A stretch of 64,000 nt of DNA from Saccharothrix sp. ALI-22-I (GCF_001984175.1 NZ_MTQP01000066.1:1-64000); one strand, 5' to 3'; counted from the first letter of the stretch, positions 1 to 8,553 are shown. A program made the numbers and translations. The notes: generated from the letters alone by a model not told the origin.

Positions 1-76
1 AGTCCTTGGCGAACTCCTCGTCGCTCAGCAGGTTCTTGATGAAAGAGGTCAGCTTCTCGTAGGCATCGACGGCCAT
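1..76 (-). CDS. IniB-N-like small protein, N-terminus only (cut by window edge)
   Basis: Only the first 25 codons are inside the window. The ATG at 76 is preceded on the minus strand by GAGGAG at a normal distance, so the start is well supported. The visible residues begin MAVDAYEKLTSFIKNLL and continue with SDEEFAKD. This amphipathic pattern is typical of the N-terminal domain of IniB-like proteins, which usually goes on with a DP...L segment that would lie outside the window. The next gene on the same strand is an IniR-like regulator, and IniB and IniR co-occur in mycobacteria and relatives, which supports the call. Function in this organism is inferred from context. Confidence 0.55.
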   Translation of the reverse strand, partial: MAVDAYEKLTSFIKNLLSDEEFAKD

Positions 77-257
77 TTGTTGCTCCTCGGTTTCGGTGGG
101 GCCCGTTCCTCGTTGGGCGTGTCACAAGGTTGCGCCGGGTGGCCACATCCGGGCATCGGGGAGACCCCCGTCACGATGGGGGACCGCTAGGGGGAAGTCG
201 GTGATCGAGGTCGCGTGCGTCGAGGGGGCGCCGAAAAACCCGTGCGTGCCCGGACGG

Positions 258-2786
258 TCACGCTTGGTCAGCGAGGATCTCGCGGAGCGCGGCGAGCAGC
301 TCGGCCCGGGAGGCGGCGCCGAGTTTGGTCCGGATTCGCGCCACGTGGTGCTCGACGGTTTTGGGTGCGATGTAGAGCTGGGCGCCGATCTCGCGGTGCG
401 TGCTGCCGGCGAGGACGAGCTTCCCGACGGCGAGTTCGCGCTCGGAAAGCCCACCGGTCTGCACCGCGCCGTCCGTCTGGGAGTCCGGGTCGGACAGTTC
501 GCGGGCCCGTTCGAGGAGCCGGCGAGCGGTGACCGGGTCGGTGGTGTGGATGGCCGCCTGCCCGGCGAGTCGGGAGGCCTCCCACGGGAGCTGTGCGGCG
601 ACCAGTTGCTCGGTGACGGCGAGGACCTGGTCGGGTGGGACGGGGGTGCCGGCGAGCACGGCGGACCAGACGGTGGCGGCCGCGCACTGGGCCGCGGCCC
701 GGTGCCCGATCGGCCCGGTGTCCGCGGCGAGCCGCCCGAGCTGGTCCGCGGCGGCGAGCTCCGCGGGGTCCCTGGCCTCGCCGAGCCGGTCGAGTCGGTC
801 CGCGGCCGGGTGCCCGGACTTCTCCGCCGGCGCGTCAGTGGCGGGTTCTCCTGGTCGCGGGGCCGGGCCGGCGGCCATCTCCCCCCGCCGCCGGGCCTGC
901 GCCGTGATCTCGGCGAGCCGCCGGGCCTGGGCCGCCGCGGTGTCCTGGTCGTCGCCGGCGACGGCCACCTGCACCCGGAGCCAGCCGAGCGCCGCCGCCC
1001 ACGCCGGTGGCCGGCCGAGCTGGTCGACGATCCGTTCGAGCAACTCCAGGATCGGCTCGATGCGCCGCCCCTGCCGCAGCCGCGCGGCGGCGACCAGGAG
1101 TTCCTCCACGGGTTCCAGCTGCCAGAGATCGACGGCCCTGCGGGCGAGCACCGGCTCCACACCACCCCACACCGCCCGCAGCCCGGCGATGTCCCCGCGC
1201 CTGCGCGCCGCGCCCGCGGCGATCGCCGCGCGCAACAGCCGCTCCCGGGCGGGCAGCTCTCCGCTGACGGGCCGTGCCAGCTCGGCGAGTGCGGTGTCGT
1301 AGCGGCCGGCACGCATCCGTGCCCAGGCGAGCAGCAGCCGGTGACGTTCGACCGCCGCCGGCCCTCCGATACCCGCGCGAGCGGCCCGGTCGAGGAGGTG
1401 CTCGGCGGCCGCCGTGTCCCCGGCGAGCACGGCGACGACAGCCCCGATGGCGTGCGGCGTGTCCGGGAGCACGGCGACCGGCGTGGCGCGTTCGGCCACC
1501 TCGGCCGCCTCTATCAGCAGCGGCACGGCGGCGTCGGGGTCACGAACCGCGGTGAGCACGGCCTCGGAGAACCGCAGCGCCGCCGGTGCGCCGTCGGGTC
1601 GGCAGGTGGCCGTCCGCGCGTCCGCCAGCCGACCGGTGCCCACCAGGACCGGCACGGCGAGCAGCGGTCCCGGCGGCGGCGCGGCGAACAGCAGGTCGGC
1701 GGCGCGGTCCGCGCGGCCGTCGTGGGCCGCGGCCGCGCCGGCGAGGCAGGCCACGCGGGCCTCGGCGCCCGGCGGCGCCGGCAGGTCGGCGTCGGGTGGC
1801 AGCCCGAGCAGCGTGCCGGCCTCGGCCCGGCCGGCGGCCACCGCGGACGGCTCGGCGCCCGCCTCGGTCGCGTCGTCGAACCAGGCCAGGGCGGCCGCCG
1901 GGTCGGCGAACCGGGTGAGCTCCCCGGCCTGCCGGTACACCTCGGCGGCGGCCGGGGTACGCACTCTCGCCGCCCGCAGTTGTGCCGCGGTGATCAGCGG
2001 ATCCGCCCCCGCCGCGGCGAGCGCCCCGGCCGCGGCGTCGTGCAGGCGGCGGCGCTCGGCCGAGGACAGCTCGCCGAGCACCGCGTCGGCCATCGCCGGG
2101 ATCATCCGCTCGCCGTCGGGCACGAGCATCCCCTCGTCGCGCAGCACGCGCAGGACGCCGGGCAGCTCCTCGGGCGGGATTCCGGCCGCGGCGGCCAGCA
2201 CGTCGTCGGACAGTCCGAGCCGCAGCGCCAGCACCCGTGCCACCGCCCCGACGTGCCGCGGCAGCACCGCGAACCGCCGCTGTACCCGGGCCAGCAATGC
2301 CGGCGCCGGGACGCCGGACGCGGCACGGCTGGTGCCGGTCAAGGTGGAGGCCACCGCCGCCGCCACGACGGGCAAGCCCGCCGACATCTCGTGCACCGCC
2401 GCCGTGACCACCGGGGATGCCGGGTGCCCGGTGACCGCGGCCACCAGCGCGCCCACCCCGTCCCGATCCAGCGGCCCCAGAACCTCCACCCCGTCGGCGG
2501 CCGCCGCCTCGTCCAGGTCGGCCAACTCCGGGCTGCCGATCGTCGGTCTGCGCGCCACCAGCACCTGAACCCCGGATCGCGCCGCGGCCGTCAGGGCACG
2601 CAACACCTCCGGGGAGAGCCGGTGCGCGTCGTCCGCCACGACCGGGGTCCCGGCTTCCCGTGCGGCGTCGAGCCCGGTGGCCAGGTCACCGGAGCCGACC
2701 CACCACGCCCGCGTGCCGGAGGCGTTCACGAGTTGACCGAGGCGATAAGTCCGCCCGGAACCGTCGACACCCACCACCACGGTCAC
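258..2786 (-). CDS. iniR: IniR-like ATPase / LuxR-family transcriptional regulator
   Basis: An 842-residue protein from a GTG start. The N-terminus (MTVVVGVDGSGRTYRL) lies where a P-loop is expected but has Arg instead of the Walker A Lys. A Walker B-like stretch, PVVADDAH, follows near residue 50. The middle is an Ala-rich helical TPR-like region. The last 65 residues are a clear LuxR-type helix-turn-helix (LSERELAVGKLVLAG, then the recognition helix in TVEHHVARIRTKLG). Large ATPase-LuxR proteins next to iniB are the IniR family, which in mycobacteria controls the isoniazid-inducible ini genes. The neighbouring IniB-like gene lies 181 bp downstream on the same strand, so control of that gene is the natural inference. 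The missing Lys makes active ATP hydrolysis uncertain. It could also be a general MalT/LAL-type regulator. Confidence 0.7.
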   Translation of the reverse strand: MTVVVGVDGSGRTYRLGQLVNASGTRAWWVGSGDLATGLDAAREAGTPVVADDAHRLSPEVLRALTAAARSGVQVLVARRPTIGSPELADLDEAAAADGVEVLGPLDRDGVGALVAAVTGHPASPVVTAAVHEMSAGLPVVAAAVASTLTGTSRAASGVPAPALLARVQRRFAVLPRHVGAVARVLALRLGLSDDVLAAAAGIPPEELPGVLRVLRDEGMLVPDGERMIPAMADAVLGELSSAERRRLHDAAAGALAAAGADPLITAAQLRAARVRTPAAAEVYRQAGELTRFADPAAALAWFDDATEAGAEPSAVAAGRAEAGTLLGLPPDADLPAPPGAEARVACLAGAAAAHDGRADRAADLLFAAPPPGPLLAVPVLVGTGRLADARTATCRPDGAPAALRFSEAVLTAVRDPDAAVPLLIEAAEVAERATPVAVLPDTPHAIGAVVAVLAGDTAAAEHLLDRAARAGIGGPAAVERHRLLLAWARMRAGRYDTALAELARPVSGELPARERLLRAAIAAGAARRRGDIAGLRAVWGGVEPVLARRAVDLWQLEPVEELLVAAARLRQGRRIEPILELLERIVDQLGRPPAWAAALGWLRVQVAVAGDDQDTAAAQARRLAEITAQARRRGEMAAGPAPRPGEPATDAPAEKSGHPAADRLDRLGEARDPAELAAADQLGRLAADTGPIGHRAAAQCAAATVWSAVLAGTPVPPDQVLAVTEQLVAAQLPWEASRLAGQAAIHTTDPVTARRLLERARELSDPDSQTDGAVQTGGLSERELAVGKLVLAGSTHREIGAQLYIAPKTVEHHVARIRTKLGAASRAELLAALREILADQA

Positions 2787-3087
2787 TGCGCCTCCCGGAG
2801 ACCGGGTTGGTGCCGGAACCGTACAAACCCGTCACTGCTGACCGGTCCGTGCGCCACCGTAGGCACTGACTCAACCAAGCATCGAGCTTGCGGCATCCCG
2901 GTAGACCCGGCAAGCCGAGGCCGCCGGTGGGGTGCCGAAGTGGGCGAGACATACCTAAGCGGCTGTGTTGCGAGCAGCGCCCACACGAACTGACTAACTA
3001 AGGTAGCCCGTTCAGGTGACAACGTGCGGATTCGTCACTCGAAGTAACGTGAGTGCGAGAACGTTCGATAACCGATCATGCGAAGCG

Positions 3088-3116
3088 TTCGAAGCCGGAC
3101 ATCACCGCTGTAGCAT
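3088..3116 (+). promoter_or_regulatory. Candidate promoter in the 408-bp gap 2787-3194
   Basis: The gap between the minus-strand regulator and the plus-strand gene at 3195 holds no supportable gene. A TAGCAT hexamer (3111-3116) lies 17 bp after TTCGAA (3088-3093), a weak sigma-A-like arrangement. A short inverted repeat CGAA-GCG-TTCG (3081-3091) overlaps the -35. The region must also carry the promoter for the minus-strand regulator, which I cannot place. Confidence 0.3.
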
Positions 3117-3194
3117 TGCCGACCTGTCGGTAAGCAGGAAGCTTCAGCCCACCACGCCAGCAGATCGACACCGCTTCACCGAATGGAGACATGC

Positions 3195-4160
3195 ATGCCG
3201 TTCTCGTCGGCCGACCTCGCGACCGAGCTGCGCACGCTCCGGAAGGGCCGCGGCATGCAGGCACCTCGAATCGGCGACGAGGTGGGCCCGGCGTTGCGCG
3301 AGCTGTGCGCGATCACCGAATCGGACTCGCACGCCTCGATCAGGGACAAGGTCGGCAACAAGCTCCACACCCTCAGCGAGAAGCTCCCGGACGACCTGCG
3401 CACGATCTTCCGCACCACTCTCGCACTCCACGGCGACACCCAAGGTCAATTCCTCAATGACCGGGTCAAGCTCCTCGCCAACAAATTCACGCGCGATGTC
3501 CGCACAATCCGCCGGAGAATGGACGAGGCGTTCGACCTGCTCGCCGAGAACGCGATCGCGACCGAGCCGCGCGGGCAGCGGTCGTCAGCGGGTCACGACT
3601 GGTACGTCCAGCGGTTCGAGGCCGTCCTCCGCCTGGACCGGACGACGCCGGAGTGCTTCGAGCGGCGCACGATCGTGGCCGAGCACGACGGGCTGGACCG
3701 GATCCGCGTGTCGATCACCCTGCCCCTGCCCACCGGGACGCACGGTCACGGACTGCCCGAGCTCCACGTCGAGCCGTACTTCGGCGCCGAACTCATCGGC
3801 AGGCAGCGACACCCGGGCAACAGGTTCGTCTTCGAACTCCGCCTGCCGGTGACCCTGTCCGCGGGCGAGAGCCACGAGTACGGGTTGGTCATGCGCCTTC
3901 CCGACGGCCAGGGCATGCGGCCCCACTACGTCTTCTTCCCGGAACGCCCGTGCGAGGCGTTCGACCTCCGCGTCCGGTTCCCGCTCACGAACACACCCGC
4001 CGAGGTGCAGTTGGTGCCGGGCGTGTTCCACCGGGCGATCGACGATCCGGCGTCCTCCGGCGGCACCGTCCCGGTCGACGCGGTGCACGAGGTGCACGTG
4101 ACGTTCTCCAACCTCATGTCCGGCTACGGGTACGGCCTGCGCTGGGCCGAGTACGCGTGA
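3195..4160 (+). CDS. Unrecognised two-part protein, helical N-half and beta-rich C-half
   Basis: A 321-residue protein. I chose ATG 3195 because GGAGA (3185-3189) sits 5 bases upstream; an in-frame ATG at 3183 has no such site. The first 130 residues are helical and charged. They start like a small DNA- or protein-binding helical bundle (LATELRTLRKGRG, RIGDEVGPALREL) but show no convincing HTH consensus. Residues from about 145 to the end are beta-rich (RIRVSITLPLPTGTHGHG, HEYGLVMRLPDG) and end in GYGYGLRW. There is no signal peptide or TM. I do not recognise the family and assign no function. The gene is monocistronic: its own promoter region lies upstream and a strong terminator follows the stop directly. 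It faces the island of TIR, CHAT and kinase genes. Confidence 0.75.
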   Translation: MPFSSADLATELRTLRKGRGMQAPRIGDEVGPALRELCAITESDSHASIRDKVGNKLHTLSEKLPDDLRTIFRTTLALHGDTQGQFLNDRVKLLANKFTRDVRTIRRRMDEAFDLLAENAIATEPRGQRSSAGHDWYVQRFEAVLRLDRTTPECFERRTIVAEHDGLDRIRVSITLPLPTGTHGHGLPELHVEPYFGAELIGRQRHPGNRFVFELRLPVTLSAGESHEYGLVMRLPDGQGMRPHYVFFPERPCEAFDLRVRFPLTNTPAEVQLVPGVFHRAIDDPASSGGTVPVDAVHEVHVTFSNLMSGYGYGLRWAEYA

Positions 4161-4197
4161 GGGTGGGCCCGGCACCCCTCGGCCGCCGGGCCCACCC
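4161..4197. terminator. Strong intrinsic terminator, probably bidirectional
   Basis: GGGTGGGCCCGGC (4161-4173) and GCCGGGCCCACCC (4185-4197) form a perfect 13-bp stem with an 11-base loop. It begins one base after the stop of the gene ending at 4160. It also lies just beyond the stop of the minus-strand 19-residue ORF, so it can end transcription from both sides. There is no clear T-run, as is common in high-GC actinomycetes. Confidence 0.85.
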
Positions 4198-4204
4198 GTC
4201 CCAC

Positions 4205-4264
4205 TCAGCCCGCCAACGCGGTCAGGGCGAAAAGCAGCAGCGTGACGATCAGGTGCGGCTCCAT
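4205..4264 (-). CDS. 19-residue hydrophobic peptide
   Basis: The ORF encodes MEPHLIVTLLLFALTALAG. The ATG at 4264 is preceded by GAGGAGGTGA at about 7 bases, one of the best ribosome binding sites in the window, which is the main reason to believe it is translated. Apart from the first four residues the peptide is one hydrophobic helix, so it would sit in the membrane. It lies 55 bp downstream of a second small hydrophobic ORF on the same strand and ends next to the 4161-4197 terminator. Possible roles are a type I toxin, a membrane signal peptide or a regulator of a membrane complex; nothing in the sequence decides between them. Confidence 0.55.
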   Translation of the reverse strand: MEPHLIVTLLLFALTALAG

Positions 4265-4319
4265 TGTCGGTCACCTCCTCCTCGGCTAATCCGCGAACAC
4301 CGGCCGCACGGAACGGGCA

Positions 4320-4430
4320 TCAGCCGCCGACGATCTGCGCACCGAGGCAAAAACCGGTCATGACGCCGATCGCCAGGCACGCGGCAACCGTCTTCACCGC
4401 AGCGGAAAAAGAGCAGAAGAAACTCATCAT
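4320..4430 (-). CDS. 36-residue membrane peptide
   Basis: The ORF starts at ATG 4430 (a second ATG follows directly at 4427), with AGAAGGATGGGA upstream as a Shine-Dalgarno site. It reads MMSFFCSFSAAVKTV and continues with a hydrophobic segment containing LAIGVMTGFCLG, ending AQIVGG. It has three Cys residues and one predicted TM helix. It is followed on the same strand by the 19-residue peptide at 4205-4264, suggesting a two-peptide transcript. It lies divergently upstream of the XRE-TIR pair, about 320 bp from that start. No homologue is recalled; function unknown. Confidence 0.5.
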   Translation of the reverse strand: MMSFFCSFSAAVKTVAACLAIGVMTGFCLGAQIVGG

Positions 4431-4469
4431 CGTGTTCCCATCCTTCTGACGCTTCAGAAACAGGTTGAC

Positions 4470-4523
4470 GCCGGCGACTGAATCGACGACCGTTCCGCAC
4501 TCAATCGATCATCAGTCGCCGGC
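4470..4523. repeat. 12-bp perfect inverted repeat in the 318-bp gap 4431-4748
   Basis: GCCGGCGACTGA (4470-4481) is repeated as its exact complement TCAGTCGCCGGC (4512-4523), with 30 bp between the arms. It lies 40-90 bp upstream of the minus-strand 36-residue peptide and over 200 bp upstream of the plus-strand XRE regulator. It could be an operator for the XRE protein or a long-loop hairpin in a transcript leader. The rest of the gap shows no gene. Confidence 0.5.
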
Positions 4524-4748
4524 AGGCTCACGAGAAGGTGTTGCCAACGTGACGGAAGGGCTGGAAACAGGAAACGGAACCACCGCGCACCGGAATCGGG
4601 TCGACCGGGATCCGGCACCCACCTGTCCACGGTCCGCAGTTTTGCGGGTTGCCCGTTGCCAACCGGTCGCCACGCCTTGCCCGGCGCCCGGCAATCGTGT
4701 GCACTGGCGCTGGAACCCCTTTGGCGAACGATTTCCACAGGAGCCGAC

Positions 4749-6053
4749 ATGGACAACGGAGAACCGTTCGGCTCGCTGTTGCGCACGCTGCGTATGGCCA
4801 GGGACGTGTCTCTGGGTGAACTGGCGCGCCGGACGCACTACAGCAAGGGCTACCTCAGCAAGGTCGAGATGGGACTGCGGCCGCCGTCGGAAGGCCTGGC
4901 CAGGCAGTGCGACGCGGCGCTCGACGTGGAGGGCAGGTTGATCGCCGCGGTCGCGGACCGGAGGACCACGTCGTCATCGGGCCGCCGCGACCGCGACGAC
5001 CAGGACGAAGGGCGTTGGGTGATGCAGATGGACGACGACGGCTCGGTGTGGTTCCAGCCGGTGGACCGCAGGTCCGTGCTGGCCCTCGGCGCGACGTCGC
5101 TGCTCGCGCTGCGCACGGGCGGTCGGTCGCCGGTGGGCAACGCGCGCCACGAGGCGGCGCTGACCACGTTCGGCGAGCTCTTCCCCCAGCTCCGGCAGCT
5201 CGGGCAGCAGGCGTCGCCGGAGATCATGCTGCCGACCCTGATCACCCAGACGCAGACGCTCCAGCAGATCGCGACGGGCTCGGGCGGGCGCACCCGGACC
5301 GCCGCGTTCACCCTGGCCGCCCGGTACGCCGAGTACACCGGGTGGATGGCGCAGGAGTCCGGTCAGGACCCGGCCGCGCTGTGGTGGACCGAGCGGGCGG
5401 TGCGGCTGGCAGCGGAAGGCGGCGACGCGGAGCTGGCCGCCTACAGCCTGGTGCGGCGAGCGCTCATCACCCTCTACACCCGCGACGCCCAGCAGACCGT
5501 GGAACTGGCACGGCAGGCCCAGCGGCACCCCGGGGCCGGCGCGCGCGTGCGTGGTCTGGCCGCGCAGCGCGAGGCGCAGGGACACGCGCTGGCAGGCTCC
5601 GCGACGGCGTGCCTGCGCTCGTTGGAGAAGGCCCAGGCGCTGCTGTCCGCGGACGAGCCCAAGCAGGCCGGGCCGGTGCTCGGCTCCGGCACCGTGCGCA
5701 ACCCGGTCGGTCTGACGACGGCGTGGTGCCTGCACGACCTCGGCCGGCCGGAAGAGGCGGCGGCGGCGTTCGAACGCGAACTCCGCGCGGTGCCGCCCGC
5801 CTCCCGCCGGTTCCAGCTCCGGTGGCGGGTGCGGCAAGCGCTGTCCTACGCGACCTCCGGCGAGGTCGACCAGGCCTGCCTGCTCACTTGGGACCTGCTC
5901 GGCGACCTCGCGTCGGTCGACTCGGCGACCTCGCGGTCGGACCTGGTCGCGCTGGCGCGGACGCTGTCGAGGTGGCTGTCCCACCCGCGGGTGCGGGACC
6001 TCTACCCGGCGCTGTCGGCCGCGCTGCACCCCGGCGCAGGCAGGCCCGCCTAG
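4749..6053 (+). CDS. XRE-family regulator with C-terminal TPR-like region
   Basis: A 434-residue protein. ATG 4749 is chosen because AGGAG lies at 4738-4743 and the HTH begins right after (FGSLLRTLRMARDVSLGELA). Residues 8-62 form an XRE helix-turn-helix with recognition helix SKGYLSKVEMGLRPPS. A short linker contains DRRSVLALGATSLLAL, a hydrophobic stretch often seen in this actinomycete family. Residues 150-430 are repeated helix pairs of TPR type. Such proteins are thought to be repressors or activators tuned by a bound ligand or partner. Only 3 bases separate its stop from the GTG of the TIR-NB-ARC gene, so the two are almost surely co-transcribed and translationally coupled. The regulator may control the pair, or form part of the sensor. 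Confidence 0.85.
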   Translation: MDNGEPFGSLLRTLRMARDVSLGELARRTHYSKGYLSKVEMGLRPPSEGLARQCDAALDVEGRLIAAVADRRTTSSSGRRDRDDQDEGRWVMQMDDDGSVWFQPVDRRSVLALGATSLLALRTGGRSPVGNARHEAALTTFGELFPQLRQLGQQASPEIMLPTLITQTQTLQQIATGSGGRTRTAAFTLAARYAEYTGWMAQESGQDPAALWWTERAVRLAAEGGDAELAAYSLVRRALITLYTRDAQQTVELARQAQRHPGAGARVRGLAAQREAQGHALAGSATACLRSLEKAQALLSADEPKQAGPVLGSGTVRNPVGLTTAWCLHDLGRPEEAAAAFERELRAVPPASRRFQLRWRVRQALSYATSGEVDQACLLTWDLLGDLASVDSATSRSDLVALARTLSRWLSHPRVRDLYPALSAALHPGAGRPA

Positions 6054-6056
6054 CCG

Positions 6057-8384
6057 GTGAGCGCGATCTTCGTGAACTTCCGCAACGGCGACGACAACTA
6101 CGCCGCCGCGCTGCTGTACGACGAGTTGGCGACCCGGTTCGGCGCCGACCGGGTCTTCCGGTCGACCAACTCGCTGCGCCCCGGTGAGGACTTCACGGTG
6201 GTGCTGCTGGAGAAGCTGCGGCGCTGCCGGGTGGTGCTGGTGGTCATCGGTCCGCGCTGGCTGGGGTCGACCGACAGCGCGGGGCGCCGCCGGCTGTGGC
6301 AGCGGAACGACTGGGTGCGGCGCGAGATCATGTTGGCGTTGCGCGAGGACAAGCACGTCATCCCGGTCCTGCTGCACGACCTGCCGAGGCTGGAGCCCGG
6401 ACAGCTGCCACCGAGCATCCGCCCGCTGGCCAAGCGGCAGAGCGTCAAGCTCGACCACCGCAGCCTGCGCGCGGGCCTGACCGCGCTGGTGCGCGACCTG
6501 TCGGAGCTCGATGAGCTCGCACCACCGCGGCCGAGCCGGACCTCCCGGCTCCCGGTGCGGCTGTGGGGAGCGGTCGACCGGCCCGCGTTGCTCGCACGGG
6601 TGGACGACGCCATGGCCGACGGAGCCGTCGTCGTCCTGCACGGCAGGGCCGGCGTGGGCAAGACGCAGCTGGCGGCCGAATACGCCCACCGGCACGCGCA
6701 CGAGCACCACACGACCTGGTGGGTGTCCGGCGAGCGGCCCGAGCTGATCACCGAGCAGGTCGGCGAGCTGGCACGAGCGGCCGGTCTCGACCCCAGGTCT
6801 GGCATCGACCACCTGTGCCGCGAACTCAACCGGCGCGGGAGGTGGCTGCTGGTGCTCGACGGCGTCGACGACGTGCACGCGCTGGGCGACGTGCTCGCCG
6901 GGTGCCCGGACCGCGTGCTGGTCACCTCGCGCGACCACCGCTGGGCGCCACCCGCCGTCGTGGTGGACACACCGGGCCTCACCAGATCGGAGTCCGTGCG
7001 GTTGTTGACCGAACGGCTCGACCACCTGCCCGAGGCGCAGGCGAGCGAACTCGCCGAGGCGCTGGACGACCTGCCGCTGGCGGTGGCGCAGGCGGCCACG
7101 TTCCTGCGCGGGTCGACCATCGGCGTGCGGCGCTACCTGGAGTTGCTCGGCACCCGCGTCGGCCCGCTGCTCGACCGCGGCGGGTCTCCCACGTACCCCC
7201 GGACGTTGGGCGAGGTGTGGTCACTGGCGCTGGAGTCGCTGGAGTCGACCGACCCGGCGGGCGCGGAACTGGCGCGGCTGTGCGCCTTCTTCGCGGCCAC
7301 ACCGATTCCCGTCGACCTGTTCGACGCGGCGGCCACCGCTCTCGCGACGCCGCTGCGGGAAATCGCGACCGACCCGATCCGGCTGGACGACGCGGCGGCC
7401 GCGGTCGCCAGATCCGGATTGGTCGACGTGCGGACCGGGCACCTGCGCCCGCACCACCTGTTCCAGTCCTACGTCCGCGACCGGATGACAGCGGAGCAGT
7501 CCGCGCGCACCCGTGACGCCGCGCGCCAGGTGCTCGTGGCGCGCCACCCCGGGGACCCGCGCTCGGCGGAGTCCTGGGGGCGGTACGCCGTCCTGCTGCC
7601 GCACGTACTCGCGCTCGACCTCGTGCGCGGCGCCGATCCCCGGTGCCACCGGCTCGTGCTGGATGCGTCGCACTACCTGGTGGTGCTGGGTGACGCGAAA
7701 ACCGCGCGGGACCTCGTCTCCGCCGCCCTCGCGCACTGGACGGCCGAGTTCGGCGAGCGACACCCGACCGTCCTGGCGGCGACCAGCCAACTGGCCGGCG
7801 CGCACTTCCGGCTCGGCGACTACGACTCGGCACGCGAACTGGACGAGCGCGTGCTGGCGCACCGGCGGCAGGCACTCGGACCGGACCACCCGGACACGCT
7901 GGCCGCCGAGCACGACCTGGCCGCCGTCGCGTGGGCGCTGTCCCGGCAGGACAGCAGGCACCGGCACGAGGAGGTGCTGCGCCGCCGTCGCGAGATCCTC
8001 GGCGGCGACCACCCGGACACGCTGCGCACCGCGCACAACCTCGCGGTGCACCTGCGCACGGTGCGGTCGGTCCGGGAGGCGTTGGCGCTGGACCTGGACA
8101 CCCGCGCGCGGTTCGCGCGGGTGCTGGGCGAGGACCACGTCGACACCCTGCGATCGACCCACGCCCTGGCCGTCGACCTGCGGCTGCTGGGCTCGGCGGC
8201 CGAGGCCAGGGCGTGGAACGAGGACACGCTCGCCCGCTGCCGACGGGTGCTCGGCGAGGACCACATCGAAACGTTGCGGTGTGCGAACAACCTCGTGCAG
8301 GACCTGCGCGCGCTGGGGGCGCACGCCGAGGCGGACCGGCTGGAACAGGACAACAACGCCCGGCTGCGCCACCTGCCCGGCTAG
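6057..8384 (+). CDS. TIR-NB-ARC-TPR STAND protein
   Basis: A 775-residue protein starting with GTG 6057. Residues 1-150 form a TIR domain (AIFVNFRNGDDNYAAAL, then VVLVVIGPRW). In NDWVRREIMLAL, Glu90 is in the place of the catalytic Glu of NAD-cleaving TIR domains. Residues 170-480 are an NB-ARC/STAND ATPase with Walker A GRAGVGKT (196-203), a Walker B-like LLVLDGVDD and a sensor region VLVTSRD. Residues 560-770 carry tetratricopeptide repeats of the kinesin-light-chain type (repeated GPDHPDTL / GEDHxDTLR). STAND proteins of this plan oligomerise on ligand binding to the repeats and then fire the effector domain, here probable NAD+ depletion. It is coupled to the XRE gene upstream and convergent with the CHAT operon. 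NADase activity is inferred, not shown. Confidence 0.9.
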   Translation: MSAIFVNFRNGDDNYAAALLYDELATRFGADRVFRSTNSLRPGEDFTVVLLEKLRRCRVVLVVIGPRWLGSTDSAGRRRLWQRNDWVRREIMLALREDKHVIPVLLHDLPRLEPGQLPPSIRPLAKRQSVKLDHRSLRAGLTALVRDLSELDELAPPRPSRTSRLPVRLWGAVDRPALLARVDDAMADGAVVVLHGRAGVGKTQLAAEYAHRHAHEHHTTWWVSGERPELITEQVGELARAAGLDPRSGIDHLCRELNRRGRWLLVLDGVDDVHALGDVLAGCPDRVLVTSRDHRWAPPAVVVDTPGLTRSESVRLLTERLDHLPEAQASELAEALDDLPLAVAQAATFLRGSTIGVRRYLELLGTRVGPLLDRGGSPTYPRTLGEVWSLALESLESTDPAGAELARLCAFFAATPIPVDLFDAAATALATPLREIATDPIRLDDAAAAVARSGLVDVRTGHLRPHHLFQSYVRDRMTAEQSARTRDAARQVLVARHPGDPRSAESWGRYAVLLPHVLALDLVRGADPRCHRLVLDASHYLVVLGDAKTARDLVSAALAHWTAEFGERHPTVLAATSQLAGAHFRLGDYDSARELDERVLAHRRQALGPDHPDTLAAEHDLAAVAWALSRQDSRHRHEEVLRRRREILGGDHPDTLRTAHNLAVHLRTVRSVREALALDLDTRARFARVLGEDHVDTLRSTHALAVDLRLLGSAAEARAWNEDTLARCRRVLGEDHIETLRCANNLVQDLRALGAHAEADRLEQDNNARLRHLPG

Positions 8385-8397
8385 CCGGCTCCGCTGC

Positions 8398-8553
8398 TCA
8401 GTCGTCCTCGCGGATCGGGGTGCCTTCGCCGTCTCCGGGGAACGCCGGGTCGACCGCCCACCGCTCACCGTCGAACACCAGGACCACGCCCTTGTCGGTG
8501 AACCTGCGATCGCCCGGCTCGGGCGGCCGCTCGTGCTCAGCCTCGGCCGTCAC
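8398..8553 (-). CDS. 51-residue acidic protein at the end of the CHAT operon
   Basis: GTG 8553 overlaps the 3' end of the hydrolase gene by 17 bases. The product runs VTAEAEHERPPEPGDRR, then FTDKGVVLVFDGERWAVDP, ending in GTPIREDD. The codon pattern is that of a coding frame, and the middle looks like a small beta hairpin. It has no TM or signal. As the last gene of a CHAT-hydrolase operon it might be an adaptor or an inhibitor of the hydrolase. No family is recognised. Confidence 0.5.
   Translation of the reverse strand: MTAEAEHERPPEPGDRRFTDKGVVLVFDGERWAVDPAFPGDGEGTPIREDD

Noticed and set aside
96-2993. Very long open frame on the plus strand opposite the IniR-like gene
   Set aside because: The translation is Arg/Gly/Pro-rich without any domain, and the opposite strand has a clear LuxR-type protein. 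Long antisense frames are expected in DNA with this codon bias.
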